From contig NZ_JAYRCK010000001.1 of NCBI RefSeq assembly GCF_036409475.1, positions 248,001 through 312,000 on the forward strand: a stretch of 64,000 nucleotides of DNA, read 5' to 3'. The stretch's first letter is position 1; each line of letters opens with the position of its first letter. The notes below the pieces were generated by a model that worked only from the letters and a program-made list of their open reading frames with translations, had not been told where the DNA came from and did not search any database. Positions 24,948-33,306 of this stretch are shown piece by piece. The position numbers and the translations under genes were made by a program. The stretch is from Scandinavium sp036409475 (GTDB lineage Bacteria > Pseudomonadota > Gammaproteobacteria > Enterobacterales > Enterobacteriaceae).

Positions 24948-25490
24948 TTAGCCGAGAGTTTTAAAAGCTTTGATACGCTGCAGGTGCGGAGAGATATTCT
25001 TGAACTTATGCGTCTGCACGTCATCCCAAATTATCTCGTAGTAATGATGCAAAAACTCAGCCGAACGCTGGCTATTCAGGGCCTCATCCTGACGGGAGAG
25101 GATCACCAGGCAACGATCGCGGTTTTTCTCGCGGAAGTTGCTTACGCATTTGGTTGCGATATCCGCGTACTCTTCTGGCCGGTCAATCTTTCCTTCCATG
25201 TTCTCATTCGGGAACAGATTAGGATTGAAAATCACCTGACGGATATCACACAGAAAACCGATGCGTTCGGCCCAGTAGCCACCGAGCCCCACCCCACAAA
25301 TCAGAGGTCTGTCGTCAGCGTTAAGCTGCAACATTTTGTCTACTTCTTTCAGCAAGTGCTGCATGTCGTGCTTTGGATGCAACGTGCTGTAGCTAATCAG
25401 GCGAACGTCTGGGTCGATAAACTGCAATTGCAGGACTTTCTCGTGATTCCCCGGACTGTTTGAATCGAAACCGTGCAAATAAATTATCAT
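24948..25490 (-). CDS. ycfP: YcfP, UPF0227 alpha/beta-hydrolase-like protein
   Basis: The 180-residue protein matches the UPF0227/YcfP family, compact alpha/beta-hydrolase folds with esterase-like features. The N-terminus MIIYLHGFDSNSPGNHEKV provides the oxyanion-type HGF loop. GVGLGGYWAERIGFL is the nucleophile-elbow position but has Gly where the catalytic Ser would be expected. The function is not established. It follows nagZ on the minus strand with a short gap. Confidence 0.93.
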   Translation of the reverse strand: MIIYLHGFDSNSPGNHEKVLQLQFIDPDVRLISYSTLHPKHDMQHLLKEVDKMLQLNADDRPLICGVGLGGYWAERIGFLCDIRQVIFNPNLFPNENMEGKIDRPEEYADIATKCVSNFREKNRDRCLVILSRQDEALNSQRSAEFLHHYYEIIWDDVQTHKFKNISPHLQRIKAFKTLG

Positions 25491-25529
25491 TACATCCTCG
25501 CAACACTGCTAATCCCGATGAGGGGAAGA

Positions 25530-26555
25530 TTAAGAAGTGGCTTTATGCGCCTGCCAGCGTTCATGCAGTTCGTTGAGCTGCGCGCTGACCGTCTTCCAGC
25601 GAGCTGAATCCCTCAGCTCCTGACGGGTAAATGAACCTTCATGATACAATTTCGCAACACGCTCCGCTTTGATCGGCGACAGGTTATCCAGCACGCTAAC
25701 GGCACCTTTACGATTATTGCAGACGAGGATCATATCGCAACCTGCATCCAGCGATGCCTGGCCACGTTCCGCGTAGCTGCCCATGATTGCCGCGCCTTCC
25801 ATCGATAAATCATCAGAGAAAATAACGCCGTCGAAGCCCAGTTCACCGCGAAGCACGGTTTTCAGCCAATGCGGGGAACCGCTAGCCGGACGCGGGTCGA
25901 CTTCACTGTAAATCACGTGGGCGGGCATGATGGCATCCAGGCGATTTTCAGTGATCAGCGTGCGGAACACCGACATATCTTTTTCACGAATTTCAGCTTC
26001 ATCGCGCGGGTCTTGCGGAGTTTCTTTGTGCGAGTCCGCGGTCACCGCGCCATGCCCCGGGAAGTGTTTACCGGTGGTTTTCATTCCGGCGTTGTGCATG
26101 CCATCGATAAAGTGGCGAGCCATCGCCAGCGCTTTATGCGGATCGGCATGGTAAGAACGCTCACCGATGGCGGCGCTGATATGCCCGACATCCAGCACGG
26201 GCGCGAAGCTGATATCGATGTCCATGGCGATCATCTCTGATGCCATCAACCAACCCGCTTCCTGCGCCATGCGCCCGCCCTCTTCCATCCCGAGCAATTC
26301 AGCAAAAGACTGAGCCGCTGGCAGACGCGTAAAACCTTCACGGAAACGCTGTACGCGCCCGCCTTCCTGATCCACAGCCACCACAAGGTGATTTTTGGAT
26401 GCGCTGCGAATCTGGCGTACCAGCTCACGAAGCTGGGCCGGATCATGGTAGTTGCGGGTAAACAGAATCAGCCCGCCGACCAGGGGATGCGCCAGAATTT
26501 CTCGTTCCTCAGCATCCAGCTCGAATCCTTCAACATCCAACATCACTGGGCCCAC
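25530..26555 (-). CDS. nagZ: Beta-N-acetylhexosaminidase NagZ
   Basis: NagZ is a cytosolic glycoside hydrolase of family GH3 that removes GlcNAc from GlcNAc-1,6-anhydroMurNAc peptides during murein recycling. Its product is also the signal for AmpC induction in species carrying ampR. The 341 residues show the GH3 signature KHFPGHGAVTADSH with the His acid/base, and the Asp nucleophile in IFSDDLSMEGA. The stop-to-start gap with thiK is only 2 bp. Confidence 0.97.
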   Translation of the reverse strand: MGPVMLDVEGFELDAEEREILAHPLVGGLILFTRNYHDPAQLRELVRQIRSASKNHLVVAVDQEGGRVQRFREGFTRLPAAQSFAELLGMEEGGRMAQEAGWLMASEMIAMDIDISFAPVLDVGHISAAIGERSYHADPHKALAMARHFIDGMHNAGMKTTGKHFPGHGAVTADSHKETPQDPRDEAEIREKDMSVFRTLITENRLDAIMPAHVIYSEVDPRPASGSPHWLKTVLRGELGFDGVIFSDDLSMEGAAIMGSYAERGQASLDAGCDMILVCNNRKGAVSVLDNLSPIKAERVAKLYHEGSFTRQELRDSARWKTVSAQLNELHERWQAHKATS

Positions 26556-26557
26556 GT

Positions 26558-27391
26558 TTACCTCTCTTCTCTTTTATTCATCAGACCACGCCAGCCTTCG
26601 TCTGCCAGCGCGATAAAGTGTTGGTCGCCGGTCTGCTGCCAGCGATATTCATACCAGGTTGTCATCAGCATGTTTAGCCACGGTTGCCAGCGCTGCACCT
26701 GAAGGCCAAGCGCTGTCGAATCCATTTTTGCTACCCGCGCATACTCCGCAATCAGTGCTGCCCGGCTGGTTTCATCGGCTGTCCATACGGCGGCCAGTTC
26801 GAGTGCGACATCGCCGTCACCCGCATATTCCCAGTCGATTAACCGCAGCCCTTCTGTGGTCGTGACCAGGTTGCCCGCATGAACATCCATATGCAAGGGA
26901 GCCAGCCGCAACGGCTGCGGTTCACCCTGCTTTCTGAGTCTGTGCAACTGCCGAAGCCACTGCGGTGTGCGCCTTAGCGGGCTGCTGTTCTGCCAGTAAT
27001 GCTGCAACAGCGGAAGCAGCGTCACTCGCCAGCCAAAGCCTTTTTGCTGATGCAAATGATACAACAGCGCCGCCATCGGTTGGCTACTCGGGAGTGTGGC
27101 GCAGGTCTCACCCTGGAGATATTCCACCGCCATCCAGCCTGCATAGAATCCAAGCGGCCTCGGAGCCAGTGTCGCGGGAAGGGCTTTTAGCACATGGTAT
27201 TGACGGCGAAAATGAAAATCAGGCGCTGACGAATCGTGATGCTGACGCAGCACCAGACGCTGCCCCTGATGTTCGATAAGACAGCTCCCGCCGCTCAGCC
27301 CTTTAACAGCGGCGTCTTCGACGGGAGTGACATCGGGAAAGTGGCGCAACAGCACTTCGTCACGCGTAAGCTTATTGCTGTGTAACCGCAC
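26558..27391 (-). CDS. thiK: Thiamine kinase
   Basis: ThiK phosphorylates salvaged thiamine to thiamine monophosphate. It belongs to the aminoglycoside-phosphotransferase-like kinase fold. The 277 residues contain the Brenner-type catalytic loop PLHMDVHAGNL and the metal-binding LIDWEYAGDGD. The sequence is more diverged from E. coli than its neighbours are. The start overlaps the end of lpoB by 20 nt, as expected for the nagZ-thiK-lpoB-ycfL-hinT cluster. Confidence 0.93.
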   Translation of the reverse strand: MRLHSNKLTRDEVLLRHFPDVTPVEDAAVKGLSGGSCLIEHQGQRLVLRQHHDSSAPDFHFRRQYHVLKALPATLAPRPLGFYAGWMAVEYLQGETCATLPSSQPMAALLYHLHQQKGFGWRVTLLPLLQHYWQNSSPLRRTPQWLRQLHRLRKQGEPQPLRLAPLHMDVHAGNLVTTTEGLRLIDWEYAGDGDVALELAAVWTADETSRAALIAEYARVAKMDSTALGLQVQRWQPWLNMLMTTWYEYRWQQTGDQHFIALADEGWRGLMNKREER

Positions 27392-28013
27392 CTTTACCTG
27401 ACCAAATGATCTCGCCAGTCTGGACCAGCATCAGTTGTGAGGAAAGCGTTGGCGCGTTTGCATTGCCAGTGGCGTTGGAATACAGCACGTACTGCGCGCC
27501 GACGGTCCGGGCCAGGCCCATCGCTTTGTTACGCGATCCCAGGCTGTCCTGCGGTGAAAGACCCAGTTGCTGTTTTGCCACAGCCAACTGTTGCGCAGAC
27601 ACCAATGTAAATTTGCTGTTCCCCTTCAGGGCATTGCTCAGGGCAGCGGTCGCTTCCGTGGTGCTGATGGAGCCGTTGGTACGGTTATTCACGTTATCAA
27701 CCAGCAGGATGCTGCCCGCAGTGATACCTTCAGACTGAACCATTTTGCTGACCAGCGGCTGCGCAGCGCCGTTCCAGTCATAATGACGAACGCGTGGTGC
27801 AGGCTGTTCCGGCTGCTGAGCCCCATTTTCAATCGGACCCGGCTGGGTTGGGATTGTTGGCACGGTAGGCACTGTCGTCGGCGGTGGCGTCTGCGGCTGC
27901 TCTGGCGTAGGTTTTGCCTCTTCAACCGGTGCAGGCTGTTCGCGATGGCCCACACACCCGGCAAGAAAGACAGCGACAGCCGCGATAAGCGCATAGCGAC
28001 TTAATTTACTCAT
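27372..28013 (-). CDS. lpoB: Penicillin-binding protein 1B activator lipoprotein LpoB
   Basis: LpoB is an outer-membrane lipoprotein that reaches through the periplasm to activate the peptidoglycan synthase PBP1B. The 213 residues begin with a lipoprotein signal (lipobox FLAGC). A proline-rich flexible linker of about 45 residues (TPEQPQTPPPTTVPTVPTIP) leads to a globular domain from about residue 75. The long disordered linker is characteristic of LpoB. Confidence 0.96.
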   Translation of the reverse strand: MSKLSRYALIAAVAVFLAGCVGHREQPAPVEEAKPTPEQPQTPPPTTVPTVPTIPTQPGPIENGAQQPEQPAPRVRHYDWNGAAQPLVSKMVQSEGITAGSILLVDNVNNRTNGSISTTEATAALSNALKGNSKFTLVSAQQLAVAKQQLGLSPQDSLGSRNKAMGLARTVGAQYVLYSNATGNANAPTLSSQLMLVQTGEIIWSGKGAVTQQ

Positions 28014-28026
28014 TACTGTTTACCCC

Positions 28027-28401
28027 TTAAAGATAAAGATAAAGCCGGACTTTATGTGCACCCAGACTGTTGGCGCTGCCGTACAGCGTCACAGAAGATT
28101 GAGCCGGGATGGTCACCGTACGCGGAGCTTCCAGCGGATGCATTTCCAGTCCTCTGGCGTCATACCAATAGAAACGATAGTGAACCGTGACCGGCGTCGA
28201 GCGCTCGTTATAGAGTTTTGATGAGGCTGTCGCCTGAATTTCAGACGACGTCAGCTCAGGATTTTCGGCGCTGATCCCTGCCGCCAGAACGTTAGCTTCC
28301 ATGACCAACGTTTGTTGATCGCCCACAGGGATTTCAGGATGAGAACCGCATCCGGCCAAAAGCACGGCCGCCAGCAGGACACCCATTCGGCCACAGTTCA
28401 T
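28027..28401 (-). CDS. ycfL: YcfL family lipoprotein
   Basis: A putative outer-membrane lipoprotein of about 124 residues with lipobox LLAGC and a conserved domain (HYRFYWYDARGLEMHP, GAHKVRLYLYL) as in E. coli YcfL. The start ATG 28401 (MNCGRMGVLL) is chosen because AAGGA lies 7 bp upstream. A further in-frame Met at 28422 would overlap the end of hinT by 17 nt. Function unknown; its position next to lpoB suggests an envelope role. Confidence 0.9.
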   Translation of the reverse strand: MNCGRMGVLLAAVLLAGCGSHPEIPVGDQQTLVMEANVLAAGISAENPELTSSEIQATASSKLYNERSTPVTVHYRFYWYDARGLEMHPLEAPRTVTIPAQSSVTLYGSANSLGAHKVRLYLYL

Positions 28402-28405
28402 GCCA

Positions 28406-28762
28406 TTATCCTTTGTGCGCAAGCATTGGACCCAGTGGACGACCGCCCAGCAGGTGCATATGAATATGGTAGACTTCCTGCCCGCCGTGACGGTTGCAGT
28501 TCATGATCAGACGATAGCCATCCTCAGCAATCCCTTCCGCTTCAGCAATCTTCGCCGCTACCGTCAGCATGCGGCCGAGCGCCTGCTCATGCTCAGCGGT
28601 GACATCGTTCACCGTTGGGATAAGGCTATTGGGGATAATCAGAATGTGGGTGGGAGCCTGCGGCGAGATATCACGAAACGCGGTAACCAGTTCATCCTGG
28701 TAAACAATATCGGCCGGGATTTCGCGGCGGATAATTTTGCTGAAAATCGTTTCTTCTGCCAT
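28406..28762 (-). CDS. hinT: Purine nucleoside phosphoramidase HinT
   Basis: HinT is a histidine-triad hydrolase that cleaves P-N bonds in nucleoside phosphoramidates such as AMP-lysine. The 118 residues end with the diagnostic HIT motif YHIHMHLLGGRPLGP, with the nucleophilic middle His. It is first in the hinT-ycfL-lpoB-thiK-nagZ-ycfP minus-strand cluster. Confidence 0.97.
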   Translation of the reverse strand: MAEETIFSKIIRREIPADIVYQDELVTAFRDISPQAPTHILIIPNSLIPTVNDVTAEHEQALGRMLTVAAKIAEAEGIAEDGYRLIMNCNRHGGQEVYHIHMHLLGGRPLGPMLAHKG

Positions 28763-29062
28763 GCCATTTTTTCCTTTTTGCTTATTACCGTACGGTAACC
28801 AGATCTTCAGATAACAACGTAAGAGTATGAGCGACTTACTCCTGTTCTTTCAACCTGATCCCACTTTTTCTTGGACAGAATCGGATTCGGCGGCTGTTAG
28901 ATAATCAGTTCCGGACGATTCCCGCGCGCCCCCTCAATCAAAACAAAGTTTCAAATCGATTCTTACCTTTATTTACATTGGTAATATGAATGCGTATATT
29001 TCGCATTTGCATTTTCATGCAATAACAGCGCGTCTATAACACTCACAACACAAAGGTTTCGT
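28763..29062. promoter_or_regulatory. hinT-fhuE divergent intergenic region with possible Fur site
   Basis: This 300-bp gap should hold promoters for both genes. An imperfect inverted repeat, GAATGCG-N7-CGCATTTG, near 28987-29008 is the best candidate for an iron-responsive operator of fhuE, but it matches the canonical Fur box poorly. fhuE is Fur-regulated in E. coli. Nothing else is recognisable. Confidence 0.35.
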
Positions 29063-31246
29063 ATGTCTTTCACTTTAGACTCCAGCGCAAGGGAGCGCAG
29101 ACTCCCGGCCGCTCCGTCGCTGCTCGCCGCCTGCATCGCCCTGGCTCTGCTGCCCTCTTCCACCCTGGCCGACACCAATACTGAAGAAACCGTGGTGGTT
29201 GAAGGTACAGCGGATAATACGACCAGTAACGCTCAGGACCAGGATTACAGCGTTAAAACCACCACCACAGGGACGAAACTGCTGCTGGTCCCGCGTGACA
29301 TCCCGCAATCTGTCAGCGTCATCAGCCAGCAGCGTATGAAGGACCAGAACCTGCAAACCATTGGCCAGGTGCTGACCAACACCACCGGCGTGACCGCTCA
29401 GGTACAGGATAGCGATCGCACAGTGTTCTATTCCCGCGGGTTCTTCGTCAGCAACTATGCCTATGACGACCTGCCGACTTCCATCAGCGAAGTGTGGAAC
29501 TTTGGGGACACCGCCACCGACACCGCCATTTATGACCGTATTGAAGTCGTACGCGGCGCAACAGGATTGATGAGCGGCACCGGCAACCCGGCGGCTTACG
29601 TCAATATGGTGCGCAAGCACGCCGACAGCCGCGAGTTCCAGGGCAACGTTTCCGCCAGCTACGGCAGTTGGGATAAGCAGCGCTACGTGCTCGATTTGCA
29701 GGCACCCCTGGTGGAATCCGGCAACGTGCGGGGCCGTATGATTGCCGGTTATCAGGACAACGATTCGTGGATGGACAACTATCACTACCGCAAAAAATTC
29801 CTCTACGGTGTGGTTGATGCGGATTTGACCGACAGCACCACGCTCTCACTGGGCTACGAATATCAGGAAAGTAACACCGCTGATCCCACCTGGGGTGGCT
29901 TGCCAACGTGGTACAGCGATGGCAGCAAAACCCATTACAACCGCAGCGATACCGTCGCGCCGGACTGGGCCTATTCGGACAAAGACAGCACCAAAGTGTT
30001 CGCTAATTTCACCCAGCGTTTCGATAACGGCTGGGAAGCGCACATCAACGGAATGCATACCGATACCAACTTCGACACCAAAATGATGTACATGTACGGC
30101 TATCCGGACAAAGAAACAGGCAGCGGGATGGTTGGCTATGGCGGCTGGAACCGTGGCGAACGTAAACAGGATGCGGTCGATGCCTTCCTGCGGGGTGATT
30201 TCGAGTTGTTCGGTCGTCAGCATGAAATGATGGTCGGCGGCAGCCTGAGCCGTCAGCGCAACCATTATGATAATTCCCTGCCTGACTCGCTGTACGGCAT
30301 GGTGGATATCGGCAGCTTCAACAACTGGAACAGCAACATCGCCGACCCGCAGTGGACCGCATGGAAGCTGTACAGCAAAGATGATATCCGCCAGTCATCC
30401 GCTTACTCTTCAGTTCGCTTCTCACTGGCCGATCCGCTGCACCTGATTGTCGGCGCTCGCTACACCAACTACAACATTAAATACAATCCGGCAGGTGCGC
30501 CTGATACGCGTCTGGAAAGCACCAAAGATGATGTGACGCCTTATGCCGGGCTGGTCTATGACATCAATGAAGACTGGTCGGCATATGCCAGCTACACCAA
30601 CATCTTCCAGCCGCAGGATAAACGCGATGCCAACGGACGTTATCTCGACCCGACGACCGGCAAGAGTTACGAAGCAGGCGTGAAAGCCGACTGGTTTAAT
30701 ACCCGCCTGACCACCTCTCTGGCAGTATTCCGTATCGAGCAGGACAATGTCGCCAACAACACGTATACCTATTTGCCAAGCGGTGAGTCGATTTACGAAT
30801 CGCTGGATGGCGTGGTCAGTAAAGGTGTTGAATTTGAGCTGAATGGCGCATTAACCGATAACTGGCAGCTCACCTTTGGTGCCACACGTTATGTCGCAGA
30901 AGATAAAAGTGGCAATGCGGTCAGTTCAGATCAGCCGCGTACCACCCTGAAGCTGTTCACCCGTTATCAACTGCCGATGATGCCAGAACTGGCCGTAGGT
31001 GGTGGCGTTAACTGGCAGAGCAAAATCTGGAGTGACGTCGACGGAGGACCAAACGGGCGCGACTATATTGATCAGGGCAGCTATGGCCTGGTTAACCTGT
31101 TTAGCCGCTATCAGGTGACGAAGAACTTTGCCCTGCAGGCCAACGTCAATAACCTGTTCGACAAAGAGTATTACGATTACGTCGGCTCCTATCTCGTGTA
31201 CGGCGCACCGCTGAACTTCTCAGTTTCAGCAAGTTACGATTTCTGA
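29063..31246 (+). CDS. fhuE: TonB-dependent ferric siderophore receptor FhuE (coprogen/rhodotorulate)
   Basis: FhuE-type receptors import ferric coprogen, rhodotorulic acid and related hydroxamate siderophores across the outer membrane using TonB energy. The 727 residues comprise a long signal peptide cleaved after about residue 36 (STLA), a TonB box (EETVVVEG), a plug domain (RDIPQSVSVISQQRM, IEVVRGATGLMSGTGNPAAYVNM) and a 22-strand barrel ending in aromatic Phe (SASYDF). It is clearly FhuE-like overall but diverged in the extracellular loops, so the substrate range is inferred. Convergent with ptsG. Confidence 0.9.
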   Translation: MSFTLDSSARERRLPAAPSLLAACIALALLPSSTLADTNTEETVVVEGTADNTTSNAQDQDYSVKTTTTGTKLLLVPRDIPQSVSVISQQRMKDQNLQTIGQVLTNTTGVTAQVQDSDRTVFYSRGFFVSNYAYDDLPTSISEVWNFGDTATDTAIYDRIEVVRGATGLMSGTGNPAAYVNMVRKHADSREFQGNVSASYGSWDKQRYVLDLQAPLVESGNVRGRMIAGYQDNDSWMDNYHYRKKFLYGVVDADLTDSTTLSLGYEYQESNTADPTWGGLPTWYSDGSKTHYNRSDTVAPDWAYSDKDSTKVFANFTQRFDNGWEAHINGMHTDTNFDTKMMYMYGYPDKETGSGMVGYGGWNRGERKQDAVDAFLRGDFELFGRQHEMMVGGSLSRQRNHYDNSLPDSLYGMVDIGSFNNWNSNIADPQWTAWKLYSKDDIRQSSAYSSVRFSLADPLHLIVGARYTNYNIKYNPAGAPDTRLESTKDDVTPYAGLVYDINEDWSAYASYTNIFQPQDKRDANGRYLDPTTGKSYEAGVKADWFNTRLTTSLAVFRIEQDNVANNTYTYLPSGESIYESLDGVVSKGVEFELNGALTDNWQLTFGATRYVAEDKSGNAVSSDQPRTTLKLFTRYQLPMMPELAVGGGVNWQSKIWSDVDGGPNGRDYIDQGSYGLVNLFSRYQVTKNFALQANVNNLFDKEYYDYVGSYLVYGAPLNFSVSASYDF

Positions 31247-31280
31247 GTTTTACACCAGCCCCGAGCGGTCTGGTGCCCTC

Positions 31281-31480
31281 ACCCCGCCCCTCTCCCACGT
31301 GGCTGTCTCTTATACACAAGTCTGTATCATGTTGTTTTATAAAAAGATTATTTTTTGAGTGTATGTATGTAACTCAAAAAAATTCCTTTAAAAACAACCT
31401 GCTGTATTTCTCAGATCGCGGTAATAAAGCCGCAATCTGAGATGTGTATAAGAGACAGCCCACGTGGAGAGGGTGCAAAC
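31281..31480. repeat. Palindromic repeat interrupted by the miniature transposable element
   Basis: Removing the 156-bp insertion and one 9-bp target copy restores CCCCTCTCCCACGTGGAGAG, a palindrome followed by GGGTGCAAACAC. A related unit occurs at about 62080-62124 (CCCTCTCC ... GAGGGGTGCAAACAC). The element therefore landed in a pre-existing intergenic palindromic repeat, close to its centre of symmetry. Confidence 0.75.
31303..31458. mobile_element. Tn5/IS50-type MITE (156 bp) with mosaic-end termini
   Basis: Left terminus CTGTCTCTTATACACAAGT; right terminus (inverted) CTGTCTCTTATACACATCT. They share the first 16 bases. The right one is identical to the Tn5 mosaic end, and the left one equals the IS50 outside end except at position 4. 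Flanking 9-bp direct repeats CCCACGTGG (31294-31302 and 31459-31467) match the IS50/Tn5 target-duplication length. The AT-rich interior has no gene. It contains TTTTTTGAGT paired with ACTCAAAAAA (31351-31381) and a 12-bp stem next to the right end (31410-31421 with 31430-31441). It is non-autonomous, so a transposase must act in trans. Confidence 0.93.
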
Positions 31481-31488
31481 ACTAAAAA

Positions 31489-31508
31489 ACTTCTCTGAAG
31501 AGAAGGTT
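31489..31508 (+). terminator. Terminator-like hairpin downstream of fhuE
   Basis: CTTCTC-TGAA-GAGAAG forms a 6-bp stem followed by GTTTTG. It lies about 245 bp after the fhuE stop, beyond the inserted element, and would be closer to fhuE in an element-free strain. Confidence 0.5.
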
Positions 31509-31526
31509 TTGCAGTTTACCTCGCAT

Positions 31527-31550
31527 AAAAAAGGCAGCCTGGTGGCTGCC
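31527..31550 (-). terminator. Intrinsic terminator of ptsG
   Basis: GGCAGCC (31533-31539) and GGCTGCC (31544-31550) form a 7-bp stem. On the minus strand it is followed by a T-run (complement of the A-run at 31527-31532). It lies about 24 bp after the ptsG stop. Confidence 0.9.
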
Positions 31551-31573
31551 TTAGTCTCCCCTACCTTTCTGGC

Positions 31574-33007
31574 TTAGTTGTTGCGGATGTACTCATCCAT
31601 TTCGGTTTTCAGGTTATCGGATTTAGTCCCGAAAATTGCCTGAACGCCGGAACCTGCAACAACCACACCTGCGGCACCCAGTTTCTTCAGACCAGGCTGA
31701 TCCACTTTCGCCACATCTGCCACGCTCACACGCAGACGTGTGATACAGGCATCAAGGTTGGTGATGTTTTCTTTACCGCCGAATGCAGCAATCAGGGCCG
31801 GAGCCATTTCGCTGGTTGCGCCAGCTTTGCTGTCTTCGGTTGCGTCTTCACGACCCGGAGTCTTCAAATCCAGTGCTTTAATCAGCACGCGGAACACGGT
31901 GTAGTACACCGCGGCGTAGCACAGACCCACAATCGGGAACAGCCACAGCTTGCTGCTGTTACCAGACAGAACGATGAAGTCGATCAGACCGTGGGAGAAG
32001 GACGTACCGTCACGCATACCCAGCAGAATACAGATCGGGAAGGCCAGGCCTGCCAGAATCGCGTGGATAACGTACAGGATCGGCGCAACGAACATGAAGG
32101 AGAACTCGATTGGCTCGGTGATACCGGTCAGGAACGAGGTCAACGCTGCGGAGATCATGATACCGCCCACTTTTGCACGGTTCTCTGGTTTCGCAGAGTG
32201 CCAGATAGCGATCGCAGCCGCTGGCAGACCGTACATTTTGAACAGGAAGCCGCCAGACAGTTTACCTGCAGTCGGGTCACCCGCCATGTAACGTGGGATA
32301 TCACCGTGGAACACCTGGCCTGCAGCGTTGGTGTATTCACCAATCTGCATCTGGAATGGAACGTTCCAGATGTGGTGCAGACCGAATGGCACCAGGCAAC
32401 GCTCAATGAAGCCGTAGATACCGAACGCCACAACCGGGTTCTGGTACGCTGCCCACTGTGAGAAATCCTGAATGGCGCTACCGATTGGCGGCCAAATGAA
32501 GGAGAGGATCACGCCAGTGAAGATAGCGGCGAGACCGGAAATGATCGGCACAAAGCGCTTGCCCGCAAAGAAGCCCAGGTACTCTGGCAGCTTGATGCGG
32601 TAGAAACGGTTGAACATGTAGGCCGCGATGGCACCGGCGATGATCCCGCCGAGAACGCCCGTATCCGCCAGATGCTTAGCCGTGATTTCTTCAGCAGGTA
32701 AATGCAGAACCAGAGGTGCAACGACCGCCATGGTTTTCACCATGATGCCGTAGGCTACTACCGCCGCCAGTGCAGAAACACCGTCGTTGTTAGTAAAGCC
32801 AAGTGCAACACCGATAGCAAAGATCAGCGGCATGTTAGCAAAGACAGAACCGCCCGCTTCCGCCATAACGTGGGAAACGACGGCTGGCAGCCAGCTGAAG
32901 TTAGCAGAACCGACGCCCAGCAGGATACCTGCGATAGGCAGTACGGAGACTGGCAGCATCAGCGATTTACCGACCTTCTGCAGGTTAGCAAATGCATTCT
33001 TAAACAT
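31574..33007 (-). CDS. ptsG: Glucose PTS permease, EIIBC component
   Basis: PtsG imports and phosphorylates glucose at the inner membrane, taking phosphate from EIIA-Glc. The 477 residues, identical in length to E. coli, carry an N-terminal EIIC membrane domain of about 385 residues. A linker and a C-terminal EIIB domain follow, with the phosphocysteine in NLDACITRLRVS (about Cys421). Regulation is readable upstream: CRP site, Mlc operator and the SgrS small-RNA target over the ribosome site. Confidence 0.98.
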   Translation of the reverse strand: MFKNAFANLQKVGKSLMLPVSVLPIAGILLGVGSANFSWLPAVVSHVMAEAGGSVFANMPLIFAIGVALGFTNNDGVSALAAVVAYGIMVKTMAVVAPLVLHLPAEEITAKHLADTGVLGGIIAGAIAAYMFNRFYRIKLPEYLGFFAGKRFVPIISGLAAIFTGVILSFIWPPIGSAIQDFSQWAAYQNPVVAFGIYGFIERCLVPFGLHHIWNVPFQMQIGEYTNAAGQVFHGDIPRYMAGDPTAGKLSGGFLFKMYGLPAAAIAIWHSAKPENRAKVGGIMISAALTSFLTGITEPIEFSFMFVAPILYVIHAILAGLAFPICILLGMRDGTSFSHGLIDFIVLSGNSSKLWLFPIVGLCYAAVYYTVFRVLIKALDLKTPGREDATEDSKAGATSEMAPALIAAFGGKENITNLDACITRLRVSVADVAKVDQPGLKKLGAAGVVVAGSGVQAIFGTKSDNLKTEMDEYIRNN

Positions 33008-33030
33008 AATTGAGAGTGCTCCTGAGTATT
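33008..33030 (-). promoter_or_regulatory. SgrS small-RNA target and ribosome site of ptsG
   Basis: The 23 bases before the ptsG ATG read ACTCAGGAGCACTCTCAATT in mRNA sense, the segment known to pair with SgrS in E. coli. AGGAG is the ribosome site. This implies that glucose-phosphate stress control of ptsG by SgrS is conserved. Confidence 0.85.
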
Positions 33031-33102
33031 TGTGCTTTTTTTACGCTTTCACGCATTGGCGAGGGGGGAGAACCTCGCCGTAGACAGGACATCTAAGTGT
33101 CC

Positions 33103-33131
33103 TTTTATTTATTACGCAGAGTAAAATAATT
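33103..33131 (-). promoter_or_regulatory. Mlc operator candidate of ptsG
   Basis: Read on the minus strand the segment contains TTATTTTACTC and TAATAAATAAAA, an AT-rich imperfect palindrome. It corresponds in sequence and position to the Mlc operator I recall from E. coli ptsG. Mlc would repress ptsG in the absence of glucose transport. Confidence 0.6.
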
Positions 33132-33144
33132 CAGTTTATTTTTA

Positions 33145-33160
33145 TTTGACGGCCATCACG
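33145..33160 (-). promoter_or_regulatory. CRP site of ptsG
   Basis: The minus strand reads CGTGA-TGGCCG-TCAAA, matching the CRP spacing TGTGA-N6-TCACA with three mismatches. It is nearly the same as the E. coli ptsG activator site, just upstream of the Mlc operator. Confidence 0.6.
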
Positions 33161-33306
33161 TTTCAACCAGCAATCGCCGAAAACCTTGCACTGATTTACA
33201 AAAGTTGTTTCTGAAGGTTACAGGCGAACCGTTCACCACCCCTTTTGCGGCGGTGAACTTTACTCGCTTTGATTATTAATTACGAGCTTTAAAATAAGCA
33301 GGCGAA

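Noticed and set aside
31303..31458. Tagmentation adapter artefact as an explanation of the Tn5-like ends
   Set aside because: The interior is not adapter sequence, the left end is outside-end-like rather than mosaic, and the unit has internal palindromes. A tagmentation artefact is unlikely but still listed as a test, because 9-bp duplications also arise in such libraries.
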